From Tubulanus polymorphus (lineage: Eukaryota; Nemertea; Palaeonemertea; Tubulaniformes; Tubulanidae), in contig NC_134030.1 in the NCBI RefSeq assembly GCF_964204645.1, positions 19,597,110 through 19,661,109 of the forward strand: a DNA stretch of 64,000 nucleotides, in the 5' to 3' direction. The first letter of the stretch is position 1. Every line of letters starts with the position of its first letter. Below the pieces are notes generated by a model. It made no database searches, was not told the origin of the DNA, and saw nothing but the letters and a program-made list of their open reading frames with translations. This document shows, one piece after another, positions 32,403 to 46,843 of this stretch. The position numbers and the translations under genes are program-made.

Positions 32403-33629
32403 ATTCCTATGTATTTTTGAATGGTTGAAGGTTTTTTGAGGGAGATATTTTGGTTCAGATATTCTGGATATGAGACTCATTATCATCTCTAGCTACGGTA
32501 GATACTTTTCTCACTTTGATTATTCGCTTTATTTATTACATATCACGCAAATCCGCATATACGCTTGCATTTATACTGTTAGCAGATATCACAAAGTTTG
32601 CTCATTTTGTAATAATTTTGAAATCGACAAATTTTATTGCAGAGATTCCTCGATATATCACGAGTAATGAAACAGATATCTCATTTAAACGTAGATTTTT
32701 CTTTTATTTTGAAATCCATAGCAAACATTTATAGGAACCTAATGTTATTGAGCATAAAGCTTCTGACCCTCCTTGCATTTATACATCGAGAAATCCAACT
32801 CTAAACTATAAAAGGCTTTTCATCACGGTGTAAGATAGCTTGTGCAAAAGGACGCCACTCAGTCATCACGTAAATTGTGAGAGGTTTTTATACATAATAG
32901 TTCCATGTGCAATTCATATATTGGGATCACAATCGGAAAAGATCTGCTTAAAACACTTTATCACCTTAGGGAGTTTGTGCTTCTTGATTACTCGATTAGC
33001 AGTGACACCGCGGATAAAATTCCCCCTTCAAAATCGCCCTTTCCAATATTTAATTAAAAGCCATTCAAAGCAAGATATTTTCTCAATTCTCTTTGAATTT
33101 AATCATAATTAATAACTTATTCTTAATAGTAATACATGTAAAATCATTAGGAATCTGATTTTATGCACTTCTAGTTGTAAAACGTAGCTGTCGGATCTAC
33201 GAGCAATTATCTCATTAATGATTAATCCTCGTATGTCGGATGGATGGACATATTGGTGTGTACCGGTCAACAGTGTCTGTAATCAAAGATGCCATTTGAT
33301 ATCTGTCGAATTTCTATGAAAGAGTACAAACAGAAATATAAACCGGCCTATACAGGGTACAAATCAGAAGTTAAAACTAGGACAATCGCTAATTTGCAAA
33401 CAAATTGGCTCGAATCAGGGTCCGACTTTAATTGTTTTCATGGCTTACCAAAGAGCGCGCTGATTTTCATGTTCAAATTTATTTCACATTTAAATGCAAA
33501 CCCATTCATTCGATACTAAACAATGCTTGAAGAGACTCTAAAACGAGTCCATACTTAAGCAATGCGAAGTGACTGACTTCCAGAACCAGTTTAAATTAAC
33601 ACGCTAATTTGACTCGGCTTAATTTGACT

Positions 33630-33692
33630 CAGGTCTGGTCGGACTATTTGGTCGGGCAATTAGGCATGGGTCAATTTGGCGCCCATATCGTT
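33630..33692 (+). mobile_element. Internal fragment of the TAGCCGCGATCAC MITE family
   Basis: AATTAGGCATGGGTCAATTTGG matches, with a few changes, the interior of the MITE at 3,536-3,799 (near 3,717-3,740). The ends are missing. Confidence 0.45.
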
Positions 33693-34238
33693 TGTTGTTT
33701 CTTTTCGTCAGATCTCTCCGCCCTACCTTCAACTTATTTTTTATTATCCACGTATTTCAAATTCGATTTCTTCAACTTGTGTTAATTTTATACCCATGAA
33801 AAGCATACTGGTTACAATTTGCAGCAGTGCGCTATATAATGATGAGTAATATTGATTATTAATATCAATATCAAATGTGAATTCGCAGTTGAAACATAAT
33901 TGATATAACAATATAATTTGATGTAGACCTCCCAGCGTGAATCAATCAAGAAAAAAATTTAACTAGTCGTCTCAGATCAAAACAAGAAAAAGGAAGATGC
34001 ATTCTAACAACTGATTGCGATGTGAAGACTATATTAGGCTCATTATTAGAACCTGTACTACAGCTATTTAACTTTCTAAAATTATTTGTCGCAGACCCTC
34101 AAATACAGTGTATATTAATAATCAAATTGCCTAAATCTGGTTTCGTCGCTATAGTATACTATTCATTAAAAACAATTACATCAATATCATTTATGTAGAC
34201 CTATCATTCTAAAAGCTCAGGTTTTTAGCGTTAGAGGT

Positions 34239-34492
34239 TTGGACGAATATTCATCCCAAAGTCAATATTTCGAATATCAGACCTAGGTCCATTTTCCTTC
34301 GTTTGACAGTCGGAAGAATATTCCTCCCGAAGTCGATACTTTGAATATCAGAACTGAAGGTCAAATTCTCTTCGTTTGACCTTGGGAGGAATATTCCTCC
34401 CAAAGTCAATTGTTTGAATATCAGACCCCTTGGTCAAGTTTCCATCGATTGACTTTGGGAGGAATATTCCTCCCGCAGTCAATTTTCACAAT
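34239..34492. repeat. 73-bp satellite with palindromic core (copy 2)
   Basis: Same array as at the window start, here with its left end visible. A degenerate unit (ATATTCATCCC core) lies at about 34,239-34,300, followed by three better-conserved units. It sits at the visible junction between the first and second period and is a plausible recombination site, but no breakpoint is proven. Confidence 0.85.
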
Positions 34493-34699
34493 AGCGGTCC
34501 TCTTAATAGAAGATGATCAAATGAACGTGAGGCTCATATTTCTATTGTGTGCCTATCCGGTGTAACGCGCGACACGCTTACATAATCTTATCTGTAAATG
34601 TGAAGACCTCGGGGGCATTATGTTCTCTAAAGCCCGACATTATCCCACATTCGGGACTGTGAATGGGTTGATTTTACGGCTGAGTCGACATGTTTCAAT
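34384..34699 (+). repeat. Left arm of distant inverted repeat (copy 2)
   Basis: Identical to 106-421 and inverted relative to 30,130-30,443. Confidence 0.8.
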
Positions 34700-35396
34700 G
34701 TGATTGTTCTTTGTTAGGCCTGATCATTTTTAAGCAGGAAAGTGTCGACGCATAAAACGAACATATTGCAATTCCATGCAGCGATTTATTTTACTCTCAA
34801 ACCCATTACAGGTATTAGATACTACATGCTGACCTCAGTGCCCCCTAATGTTCTTGAGCTAAGTACTGATGCCACGTCTGAAACAATGAAGATTCCAATT
34901 CTAGAAAAACCTTAGAGTAGGAAATTGTGGAGTAAGAAAATCAATCAAACTTGAAGCCTATCGCAGATAAAAAGACGACCGTATCGCCGTTATATAGAAT
35001 AGTTTTATTTTTTTATACCGAACAAAATGCGAATATGAGACAATATTCTAGTGAGAATCATGTTAGACTTGAACGTTGAAGATCCGCCGATTTTGGGAAA
35101 GTCGATGTACGATTAATTGATCATGCGCAGTGCATTGCCCCATAGAAGGGAGCTGCAGGCGTCGACAAAAGAACTTGATTTTCAATGTTCAAATCGAACT
35201 CAATTTGGATCATAAACTGGATCGGATGAATTAATTGGATGAATCCGCATTGGAGTACCGGCACGCAACAGATGGCGCATCAATACACTGGGTTATTGAT
35301 AGCAAAAGTTGGTTCATTTTGATGAGATTGTAACTGGATTTTTGGCTATCAAATCCGAAAATCACCAAACCTATGTACAAGTTATCGAATTATGTA

Positions 35397-35614
35397 TGGT
35401 GGCTGATTCGGGCCATACTAAAAAAATTTTCTGTACGGCTAGAGCAACGATAAAAAAAATTTCACAGTGGCCCTTCTTTGGTTTTCTCGCGCGAGAAAAC
35501 CAAAAGTTTTGAATTCTCGCGCGAGAAAACCAAAAAAAGGGCCACTGTGAAAATGTTTTATCGTTCCTCTAGCCGAACAGAAAATCTTTTTAGTATGGCC
35601 CGAATCAGCCACCA
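35397..35614. mobile_element. 218-bp foldback MITE with TA target duplication (copy 2)
   Basis: Identical to the element at 1,119-1,336, including terminal inverted repeats, central CTCGCGCGAG palindromes and flanking TA. Confidence 0.85.
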
Positions 35615-35764
35615 TATATTGATGCATGGAAACCGAGTAACCACTTTCGACACCTAGCGCATCCTCGGTCCTTGCTTGTCACACAAAAGCGTTGCCGGTA
35701 CCCCGATTCAGTGAAGAATTGGTGGAAAGAATGTTAGTGAAGTTCATTTCATCCTTATTCACTT

Positions 35765-37247
35765 CTAACAGTCCTTCGAACAAATAGCCGGTAGTCTTCG
35801 GTTGCAAGCAATATCGTTCCACAAACCTGCCCGTCGCTTCAACTCAACGCAACCTTCATATGAACCGTATTTACCACCATGTCCACTAGGTTCTCCAGGC
35901 GCCCATCTTTCAAAATCCTGCGGTGATATGAATAGATCAAATTTATAATTCCTTCCCCTGCCTCGCCTTAGCCCAGACATAGAACTATAAGCGAAAGGGT
36001 AGGCGAACTCCGTGACGTCACTATACATTTGCCTTTGCTATCTTCGAAATTGATTAGCGCCCTCACCGGTAGCGATAAACAATAGGTTTCCGGAAATTGT
36101 TTCGATTATATTAATCACTGCGAGCATTGGACATTACCCTTTTTCAAGATTTGGTATTAAGACTTAAACAAATTAATAAAGACGCTAAATCGAGAATAGA
36201 GACTGGCAACCAGTCTACAACATCTATTGTTTATCGCCACAAGATTACTAACGGTGCCTGGCGGATATTTTAGGAGTCGGCCTTCCCGTTCGCCTATAGT
36301 TCTATGGCCCAGAGTACTGGTCGGCGTGCTCCCCCTTAGGACCATTAATGTTCAAGGCAAAGTCGAGGAAAATCGAGTTGTAGTGACGTTCACTCAGTAG
36401 GCAGACGTTAAATTTGAACTGATGTCAAGTTATCGTACGTTTAACCACTGGCCGAATGGACTAATCCTATTGGTCTGCCGGTTGGCATATTTGCTATGCG
36501 CGTAATTTCAATGTCAATCGTTACAGCTGTATGTGGGAGTTTTTCCGACTGTCAAGAATTTACCGTAGTGAATTCGAATTCGAATGATGTGGAATTTCTC
36601 TCAAAACCAAGCCAAGCTTTTGAGATGCCAGCGGGTATCAATCCTGAAATAATGTTAATTTTGTGTCAGGCACACTTATATCGCAAGCCCCCTCCTTCCC
36701 CATTCCATAAAACACGATATTTTATAGTTACTATAAGCGACGGTGTTTTCCTCCCTGCTATCGGTCTTGGCCAATTCCGAAGAAGCACAATGCTCGGATC
36801 GCAAGAGATACTCCGCAAAAAACTTGAAGCATTTGTTTTGTCCGGCTTTCGTCCAACCAGCATCACAAACACACGCTGAAACTGTATTGTATAGCAACTT
36901 GTCTCACATTTGCCTTACCTGGGGTAACAAGCCGGCAGTGATTTGTTTCCTTATGGTCAAAGCCCATCCACTGATCCACTCAACCCTTGCTTACGTATGT
37001 TAAATTTCGATTAAACGTACCACAATTGTATATCTATTCTGGTCTCTTCATTCCGAGTCAGAATGATTTGTGACAATGATAGTATTCCTAAAAGTGCATT
37101 CCGAATATCCCGCCTACGCCTCCCCCAAAACGCTGCCTGACAGTCATACTGATATATAACATGCTATATGGCCAACAAAATGAATTTGATATATCTACCT
37201 GTCGTTATAGAACAGACCAGTAACAGAGTCGATATGATCAGCTTCAT
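35765..37247 (-). CDS. Secreted C-type lectin A (copy 2), four exons, 143 aa
   Basis: Second copy, identical in sequence to the gene at 1,487-2,969. Exons by the same GT-AG model: 37247..37199 (signal peptide), 36881..36732, 36643..36564 (WLGF) and 35917..35765 (EPS and WND motifs, last three cysteines). The frame is intact from signal peptide to stop. If the duplication is real, this doubles the dose of the same lectin; the lack of any change gives no sign of divergence in function. Confidence 0.76.
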
Positions 37248-37813
37248 ATTTAAGCAAATAGTTTCCTTTATTTTATACCTGATAAAACAAAGAATAGAAT
37301 GTATATTATTTTACAACTCTTGAATAAGTTTTGCTCGAAGTGCCTTTTGTAATCATCAGAAGGTCGTTGTCGAGAAAGATCTACTTTCAGTGGTTATCGA
37401 GAAATATCATGCTCGCTTGTCAAAGGTCCGGTATCGCTCCCAAACTCGCTTCCACCAGACCCCTTGGCCTCACGACGCGTGATTTCATTACTCGCGCTTT
37501 TGCGCATGACTTCATTATATCGATTTGCAAAACACTTTTTTGTTCGGTAAAACGTTCGCTGATTGGTCCATTTCACGGGAATTCCAACAGAAGCCTAATG
37601 TCGTTTGTTACAAGCGCTGTGATTGGTACGACCGGATTCTGGTCGGCCAGTAACGACGCTAACGACTCGTGAGGTCAAGGTGTTCGGGGAACAACTTGAG
37701 CTTAGTGGGTTCGAATCCCTTGACGGGTGAAGAGGGAGAAATGTAGGCATATCAGGAGTGTAATGTATGAAATGTAAATATTCAGCGAGATTGTGAATCA
37801 TTCGGAAAAACTA

Positions 37814-38077
37814 TAGCCGCGATCACACGAGCATTTTTGCCAAATTTGGCCCGGAACAACTGTTCACACGGGTGCCAAATGGCTCCGTGTCTGTTTGGCC
37901 CGACCAAAAACGTCGGACCAGGCCTGAGCGACTCAATGTTTGTTAGAGAATTGTTTAGTATTGAGTGAGTGATTTTCGTGAGAACGTGCTCTCTAATTAG
38001 GCACGGGCCAAATTTGGCGCGAGCCTGATCCGTGCCAATTTGGCCCGGATCAAATCGTCTCCGCGTGATCGCGGCTA
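37814..38077. mobile_element. 264-bp MITE with TAGCCGCGATCAC terminal inverted repeats (copy 2)
   Basis: Identical to 3,536-3,799: same terminal inverted repeats and internal GGCCAAATTTGGC-type blocks. Confidence 0.75.
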
Positions 38078-41000
38078 ATGGATAAAGTCATTGGGGATGT
38101 TAGAAATTTATCAATGGGTTTTTACTTTGCATCGAAAACCCGATCCTTTTGGGAAACTACCTACTAAGTTCTCGTAACCATCATTTTGTTTGATACATAA
38201 ATTACATAGAAGAAATAAAAGATCTGCACACGTTATCCAACAGCAAAACGGTACTTCATTTATGGACGGTGTTTTTAGTAAATAATGAGATGGACAGTAT
38301 TCTAAATATACCAATATAAGCAAATACTAATTTTATTTGCAGCAAGGCGGTCGAATTTAGTGGGTAAGAAGTTCGTATCAGTTTGCTTTCCGTGATCAAG
38401 ACCCGGGCGTAATTCTACTGTCACTTCCAAATCGTAATACACTGACCCCAAGAGCAATCGAACTCGATTCTATTTCTATGTTGAGCAGTGAATAAATACA
38501 GATTGATAGATTGAATCAGATTGATATTTCACTTTCGACCACAATGATAACCCGATAGATAGCAAGCGATTCAAAGATTCTTTTTGAAAATCCTACCTTG
38601 TCCGGTCCTTTATTTTGCTTACCGTTTGCGGCAGTTAATTTCGCAATATGTTCAATGGTCATTCGGAAATATGATAATATAGGCGTGGTATCGATTTTAT
38701 CTAGCTAGAAAATTGTAACGAGTGCAAACATGAACTAAAATGCTTTTCAGCTGCTTGATTTTAAAAGTTATTACCGGCGCGCGACCCAAACAATAAGCGA
38801 TTTACTTCATTTGTCTCATTTGATATAATTTCATATTTAGTATTCAATTGCATAGTCTTGGTCTTTTAAAATTGTATCATTGATAAAGAAATGACAGAAG
38901 TTTCAAATACTAGTTTCTTTTGGGGAATTATTCGATTATTGAACGTGTCAATTTACTGCCTGAGATCAGACGTTCATCTTCCCATTTTCCGACATTGATA
39001 CTCTATACCTAACCGTATTCAAAACTACTTACTAATGCTTGTAGTATATTCTAACGGGGTACCCGCAAAATCAACTTTTCCTTTTTTTTCTTCTCTTTTT
39101 TTGTAAAATTAAAAGATATTAAATGTTTTAGACGCCCCATCCATATATTAACACAACACCCCCCCCCCCTCAAAATATACAATACTTTCATTCTTCCACT
39201 CAGATACCGAAATATTTTTCTACAATGATTGATTCATTTAGGAGCATAGTTCATTCAGAATTGAAATGTAGAAGAAATCGAACGCGGACGACCAACTATC
39301 TACTAGCGCACCTGGTGGATCCTCGCCTGCCATACGTGGAATCCTCGATTGCCACAGCAGACATATACAATCTCCGGGATAAATTAACACCGCTTTGAAC
39401 AATGCAAGCCATTTATTTAGCGTTTTCATATCCGTTAAAATTGGTATCGATTGCTTGTGAAAACATGTGTCCTGAACACAAACATCGGCTATTTCAGGTA
39501 CTTAATTCTAGCAAATAAGCCAATTTTACTCGATCATTGGTATATTGCATTCAGTCAGAAAATGGTTCTAATATGGCTTTTCCATGCGTGTATTATCATT
39601 TTTAGTTTATATGATATCAGGCAGGATATTTTAGATGGTGGATGATCAGTTTACGTGTAACATCTAACGCATGATATAGGATCATTTCCACGTATTTATG
39701 AAATATAAGGCATGGTATATATCTTATATTATAGATAATCTTTTACCTAACGTTCCATTATACCCTTTTATCATTCAAAAATATCGTGCTGTAAAATCGT
39801 TTAGATTAGTAGCACTGGACAAAATAAGTGAATGAATTCTCATTTTCCGGTTCGTCCAGTAATTGCTTCCTTGATAATTTCAGATCGAACGGGAAATGTA
39901 AATGATTAATTTGGTACTCATCTTTAATTGTATCTACGTACGGAGTATAGGACATCTACAAACAATGGTTATCTTATGGGAACCGTTCTCGATTAACATA
40001 ATGATTATGATCATTAAAATTCATTCAGTGCATATCGAGAAACTTTGTTTTGAAAACCATTTAAATAGTGAATCTGAAATCCAGTTCACCACCGATGATC
40101 GATTTGAACTTGCTGCCTCATAGTATTTGCTCGAATCAAGTAGGAAAAAGCCTCATCGTATTTGCTTTTGTTGCACATGTTTCCAATAGTCAACCGCATC
40201 GAACGTATATTTGAACGTATATTTCATTTTCATCCTCATGACAAATGCATTTATTTCCAACTGTTGTCGAGTTTAACGTATTCAACAAACCCTAGGCCAT
40301 CAAACTTTGGTCAGGAATTTGCGGACGATTAATCTTTTAAAAGTACGCTGACCAATCCTAACGTCGTATCGTCATCGGGTGCTTGTGCAGGGGTACTCAT
40401 TTGCATGCATTATTTCAGTTTAGAAAGTCTCAGATGCCGATGGAGTCGCGAATATTTCGACGATGAAAAACACAGAAATTGGTACAACAACTCTAACCCT
40501 GGTATCTATTCCCAATCACAACAAAAGTTTTTTAGAAGTGCTTTACGTCCCAACTGCAATGAGTTACAGTGTAAGCCTAGTGCGTCTTAAGAGATGGTCG
40601 GGGCATTTTTATAGGTTGTTATGGCTCGCAAACTAACTAAGTTAGCATAGCTTAGTCCATGTATGTGTCTCGACAGCCAACGCCAGAGGTGGTTTCGAAC
40701 TAGGGACCTCTCGGTTCCCAGTCCTCCACTCAACAAACTGAGCTAACTGCACAGGACAAAGGTTTTGGCTGAAGTTCTGGACATTTGGCTGAGGGTTGGA
40801 AATTTGTTCCTCTGTCCGGATTATCGATTTCCAAGATGACGTATTTATTTCTTCCTTTGCAGTTCATTCCCAGCTCGTAATGTACGTATCCAGGAGAACG
40901 ATCTGTTTTTGAAAGTGCGGAGCATGATATGTTAGAAATGTCTGTGTGTTTAGTTCATTTCCCTATGGAAATGCTCAAGTCCTGAACACACGTCGAGTAC

Positions 41001-42918
41001 GGTGCAGTTGGCAAACTTACGTTTACGAACTTACGTACGAGCATCTGCGGACAACCTTGATTTCTTAAGAGATATACTATACGTATAAATACAATACAAT
41101 TAAAACGTTATCGTCCATATTGCTACCGTTTGGGAGGTGAATGTATTGAAAGTTTGAAGCATCAGGGTTGGAAAAACGGTAAGAATAGAACGTGCGTCAC
41201 AGGCAGCAGATTGACACGTTGAATAGTTGAATGATACCCAAGCCCCCCCCCCCCCAAAAAAAAAAAAACTCACGTTATTTCCTTATCGACGAACGAATTA
41301 TGAAATAGCAAATACAAAACGGATATGCATTTGAATACGAATTATAAAACGACATAAATTGAGTTAAATGAAATAAATCGCTGATTGTTTGGATCACCTA
41401 ACCGCACTCGCTTATAACCTATCATTAAAAAACAGAAAAGCATTTTTGTTCATGTTTGCTTTCAATATATTTGTTTTTCTAAGCAAAATCGATACCGCAC
41501 CAGTTCTATATTATTATTACTATATTTCCGAATGATCATTTAGCGCATTGTGAAATTCACTGCCTGACGCCGTAAGTAAAAAAAACTCTGTTACTGTTAA
41601 AGTTACCGTTTTTCATCAACCAATACGTTTCAGATAGCTTACTCACAGCTATTCACCATATTCTTTTTCTTTAAAAAAAGTTGATTTTGAATTTTCACAT
41701 ATTTCATGCATTCGCCGATTCGGGAAGTTTTTTTTTTTAAGAACTAAATTTACCGAGTTCCCCGATTCTAAATTCGACGAAATATCAACAGTTCAGCTTT
41801 CATCGAGTTCTTTAACGAAGCGACTTTGGTGATGATCTTTTTTTCTGGGGATTTTTTTTAGGTAGCTCAGTATCTAACAGATATTTCGGAAACTTATAAA
41901 GAAAGGATTTTTCAGTAATAAACATCTTTCATCCATATCTTGATTATGTACATGTATATATCTGTTGACTGTCGCTAAGAATTGTTGTGTGGAAATCAGT
42001 TTATGATATTGCACAACTCCGCTATTTTAGTCAATAGAACGTTGTGAGGATACCTACCGTGCCAGAAATTGTCCGTAAAGCGATGAAGAGATGTGACAGT
42101 GAAAATACGGTGTTGTCATATCGCGGAATCACGGAATTTTCCAAAAACACGGAAACCCGCGCACTCACCGGGGTTCGAACCCGGGTCTCGTGCGTAGAAA
42201 GCAAATTACATGGTACCGTCATGGCTATGTAGCTTGTCACGATGAGTAACAGCCGCTTGCAATCTTAGAACTCACGGTTGTGAGATAATTACTATTATGC
42301 CCTCAGGAGGAGTTCCTTCGTTCTAAAACTTATTATTTAGAATATTTACAATATTTAGAATATTTTAACAACACTAAATATCACTGATAATTGTTATAGA
42401 TATTTCATCTATATTTCGTATTTCTATATTGTTTTATGTCTCCATCTTATTACTCATTGTCCTCTGAGACTGTTTGTCTGTGTCAGAATGTGTTAATTGT
42501 TTTTTGTCTCACTGTGATGTCACAACTCGTCACCTTTGTTTTTGTATCATTTTCCATGTCTCAATCTGTCTGAATCTGTGTTATATAAATAGCTATGTGT
42601 AAAAATAAAGTCAGTCCAGTTTTGGTATTCCAAACTGATAGTTCGCTCGTTACTCTTTCGCTCTGTTCCGGATTTCCGACGTCGACCATTCTTCGAGAAT
42701 AGGACTGAAAATAGCTTTGCTAAACTATTCGCGATAGGCCGTAATGTTTTCAGCAGCTGCTGAAAGCATATCCTTTTCGGCAACGATCATTCTTCAATTT
42801 TAGCAAAACGGAATTTTCTAGCAATTGAAACCGCCAAACTTTTTCAAAAGCTAAAACGATTCCGTCCATTATCTCATTGTTATTTATCAGTTATAGATAA
42901 AAGAAAACAGACTTTAAA

Positions 42919-44847
42919 ATGAAGCTGATAATATCGACTCTGTTACTGGTCTGTTTAACAACGACAGGTAAATATATGTTAATATGAAAGTCAAACTAGG
43001 CATATACAAAATAGTTACAAATTAAACCAAAAAAGATTTGGAATGAACTTATGGTCGGGAATGCGTACTTGTATGATATAGCGAACACGTGTTGATAAAA
43101 AAGTCACAATTAATGATTGAATTTTAACAAAAGAAAGGACTGATTTGATCAAATAATGCCTAATCAGTGGTCAGGCCTATACTTAAAAAACCAGCTATGT
43201 ACAATGCTTGAAACCCCACGTATAAAATCCCATGTGAGTCACATTGTTAATCTCCGTTGGCATATGTACATAGTGTCCGGGTGTGTTTGTGATGAGGGTT
43301 GGGCGCAAGCTGGAGACACAAAATGCTTCAAGTTTTTTGAGGAATCTCTCCCGCAAGACCAACATTGCGGTTCTTCAGAACTGGCCAGGATCGATAGCAT
43401 GGAGGAAAATAACGTTGCTCGAAGTAAGTATATGTTTGGGAATCCGGAGTTTTATGGAATAAAGCGTGATATAAGCGTACCTGAAACAGTACTGTCATTA
43501 TTTCAGATCAGATACCTACTGGCGTGACAACGGCTTGGCTCGGTTTTCGGAGACCATTCAACTTCACTACGGTACATTCTCAATATGAGTAGCTGTAACG
43601 ATTAACAGTGAAATTGCATACGTACACTCACCGGGGATCGAACCCGGGCCTCGTACGCAGCATGCATACTTTCACCTTAGACCAATAGCAGAACTTTTCA
43701 ATGCAAATGATTAAACCATTTTAAGCGTATAGTTTTATGGTTATCCACGCGAGTCCTTCGACTGTAAAAACTATAAAAATAAGTTTATGATCATCGGTAA
43801 ATGAACCGCCTGGCGAAAGTTTCGCTATCTTTCAGAAAAGACAAACAGAACTACGTTGTTTGGCATGCGCACGTGAGATATGATAATGGGTGATGAATAG
43901 TTTTTTTTTATAAAACCGCGTTCAGCCTGTATCACTATATAGTTAGACCGTTCAAAAATCAGAGTGCTAAAAAATCAGTGCTACGGACTGGCAAGATGTA
44001 ACCATGATTATTTCGCCCCGATATTTATAGATCATAGCTTTTTGGGTCCCCCCTGGTTGTTATTCGTTTTAAGAAATTCTGCTATCCGTCTTGACTCATC
44101 AATCTGTGGTACATTTTATGACATGTTCAGAGCAATCAAATATGGCACATACGATTAACGATCAATGAGATTCCGTCAGCCTATACATATTGTTAGGCAA
44201 ATATAAATATGAAGTCTGAAAACTATACTAATCCGCTTGTCGATGAACATACGGACTTTATAAAAAAATAAATGTTACCAAATGAAAGCCCATACACGAA
44301 AACCTAAAATTAGTGTAATAGCGGGCTACTTAAGACCATGGTTTAGGAGTTACATACTTTTTAAAGGATTTCTATCTATGAAATCAAATTAGGTATCGGT
44401 TGCCTTGGTATCCGTTTCCATGGAACATGCAGCAGTTTCCACGGAAACGGATATCGATTCCCCGAAGCCAGGATGCAAAGCTTTCGAATGATACCAAATT
44501 TGTCCATATGGTATCTCTGTTGAACGGAACCTAATTTCTAGAGGACTTTTTTGTACTTTGGTGCCCCTCTTATTTTCTCATCTTTATCGTGGGATTCTCA
44601 TTACATTATCAAGTGTGAATATTATGACGAGCCCAGTTCATCGACACGCAGCGATAATTTGCCATTAGTTTTATTTATTTCGCTGTAGGGTTTTACACGG
44701 TGGAGAATAGGAGAACCGAATGGATTCGGTGGGAAATACGGCTATGAAAATTGCGTTGAAATGAAGAGAAGAAGAGGTGTGTGGAACGATGTTGTATGCA
44801 ACAAACAAATGCCGGCTATTTGTTCGAAGGACTGTCAGCAACAATGA
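42919..44847 (+). CDS. Secreted C-type lectin B (copy 2), four exons, 140 aa
   Basis: Identical second copy of the gene at 8,641-10,569. Exons: 42919..42967 (signal peptide), 43274..43423, 43507..43571 (AWLGF) and 44689..44847 (EPN, WND, last cysteines and stop). Intron contents, including the SINE piece and the foldback repeat, are unchanged. It should make the same protein as copy 1. Confidence 0.76.
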
Positions 44848-45694
44848 ACGAGGACGACGTGAAATCCACTAACATTCTTTCCTTGATCAATTCTTCGCTA
44901 AATCGGGGGATACCGGCACCGCTACTGTACATTCATAAAGATCCGCTAGATGATTTGTTTGGAAATTTTCAGGTTTCAAGTCCCCACTTCAGGTAAACCA
45001 ATTCTCACTGCGGATAACCTATCTTTCACCATTAGGTGTGTACCGGTACCCCAACAGGGATCTGAATTAATTTCATCTGTGTTAATATAACCCAAGTCAG
45101 ATTTGAACGTTGAAAATACATCGTCTCTTAGCAAAACTCACCACCGCTCATCCATCGACCCGCATGACGCGTCGGTGCTCAACAGGGAACCAGAGACATG
45201 ATTAAGGAGAGGCATTGGGAAAGCCATACAGACGAGGTCCTTATTCTAATTGGGAGTCGACGCCAGCTCCCCCTTGCAGAACAATTAAACGATAACTATA
45301 CACATGCATGGGTTTGGATTGAAAGCGGTGTTGAGTTATTTTGGTTCAAAATTCGTGGATTTTCAACGGTCAAATCATATATTATTTTCACTGCAATACT
45401 GTCTCTCTCATATTCGCATTTTGTTCCGTATGAAAAATAAAAGTATTCTGTTTAACGGCATTACGGTCGTCTTAGTTTCATCGATGCTCCGCAGTTCCGT
45501 TTATGCCTCGTTCGCACGAATTGGAATCTTCTTTATCTCGTTTTTCCAACAAAACATCAGTAATTCAGTACGAGAACACCAGGTGGCACTGAAGCCAGCG
45601 TAGTATTCCATTTACGTGAAATATAGTGAGTTTCGTTTAACAACATACACCTTTTCTGCTTTAAAATGATAATCGATGTACAATCGTGTTTCTA

Positions 45695-45952
45695 AAGCCG
45701 GGCGTAGGTCGGCCTGGCGACGGCTTGCGACTCACTGCGACCGCCAGCGACGATCGCGTCGCAACGACCAACCGACCTACGCTACCTTGCGATTACCAGC
45801 GACGGGTTGCGACTGCCAGCGACGCCTGTCGCAATGAGTCGCACATGTTCTACTTTCTGCGACGCGACGCGACCGTCGCAACCGACCTACGCACTCTCGC
45901 GACTGTGGTCGCTCGCTGACAATCGCGTCGCAACCGACTTACGCCCCCACTT
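45695..45952. mobile_element. GC-rich CGAC-repeat element, probable MITE (copy 2)
   Basis: Identical to 11,417-11,674, including the GCGTAGGTCGG-type ends. Confidence 0.65.
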
Positions 45953-46843
45953 GTGACGCAACGCGACGGTCGACATCACGCTGGATTGATTTACGGTTTG
46001 TCAAAAAGAGTTTGGGTTGTGACTGACTGAATATGAGTTTGACTAGATGTAGAATTTTGCACACAGGAATAAAAAGTCATACGTAGAAGTATTTGTTCCT
46101 GAAACGTCTGTATTTAGAAATCTTTTCATTTAACTTTGATTGAAAATATCGACTACTTTTAGATATATGCCACATCGAACAACGCTCGAAGACTGTCTAA
46201 CAAACAAAATTTAATAATGTTAGGTTTTTGTTTATATGTTGGCGGTTGGTCAGGATTTTGGATGCTTTTTAAGTATTTGGTTAAAAGGGCCATCAACGAA
46301 TACAGAGTTTATAGAGTTACATGGCCCCCATCAACTGGAAAACTAAATGAAGTAAATAGGCATTCATCATTTTCCACTAAAGTCTATTTGAAAAAGTAAT
46401 ATGTGATGACGAAATTTTATCGAATATGAAATTGAAGATTTAGATATTTTCTGAAATCTGAAAGCGGTAAAAACTCTCGATTGTTTGAATTTTTCATTCA
46501 TGGTGCAGAATTTATGTTGATAGAAATTGCATTTAACTCAAAAATTCAACTGTTACTCATTTCTTTTCGCAACTATCCGTGATAGAAGATATTTAAATTG
46601 ATGCTTTTATGATATGGATATATAGCACTCCTAGTGTGTATTTAAAGTACTACGTGGTAATGAGTACTCAGAATAAATCAGATATCCATAAATATATGAG
46701 TTAAAATAATTGTTTAAGTGATGTGAAGCGAATTCAAGAGCGAAATCGCGGAAAGGAGTCTGGTGAAAACATATGTATTTCGACTGAAGAATATTTAAGC
46801 TATTTCGATAAGTGCCTAAAGGTAATATCGACTGACAAATGTT

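Larger units (their letters stand above)
29759..34238. other. Gene-free spacer between the two visible gene clusters
   Basis: No open frame shows protein features. It contains the inverted repeat arm (30,130-30,443), a diverged direct repeat pair (30,610-30,763 and 31,918-32,073), a 763-bp foldback (31,640-32,402) and a MITE fragment (33,630-33,692). The stretch 32,403-33,629 and the 33,693-34,238 flank are AT-rich with nothing recognisable. Confidence 0.55.
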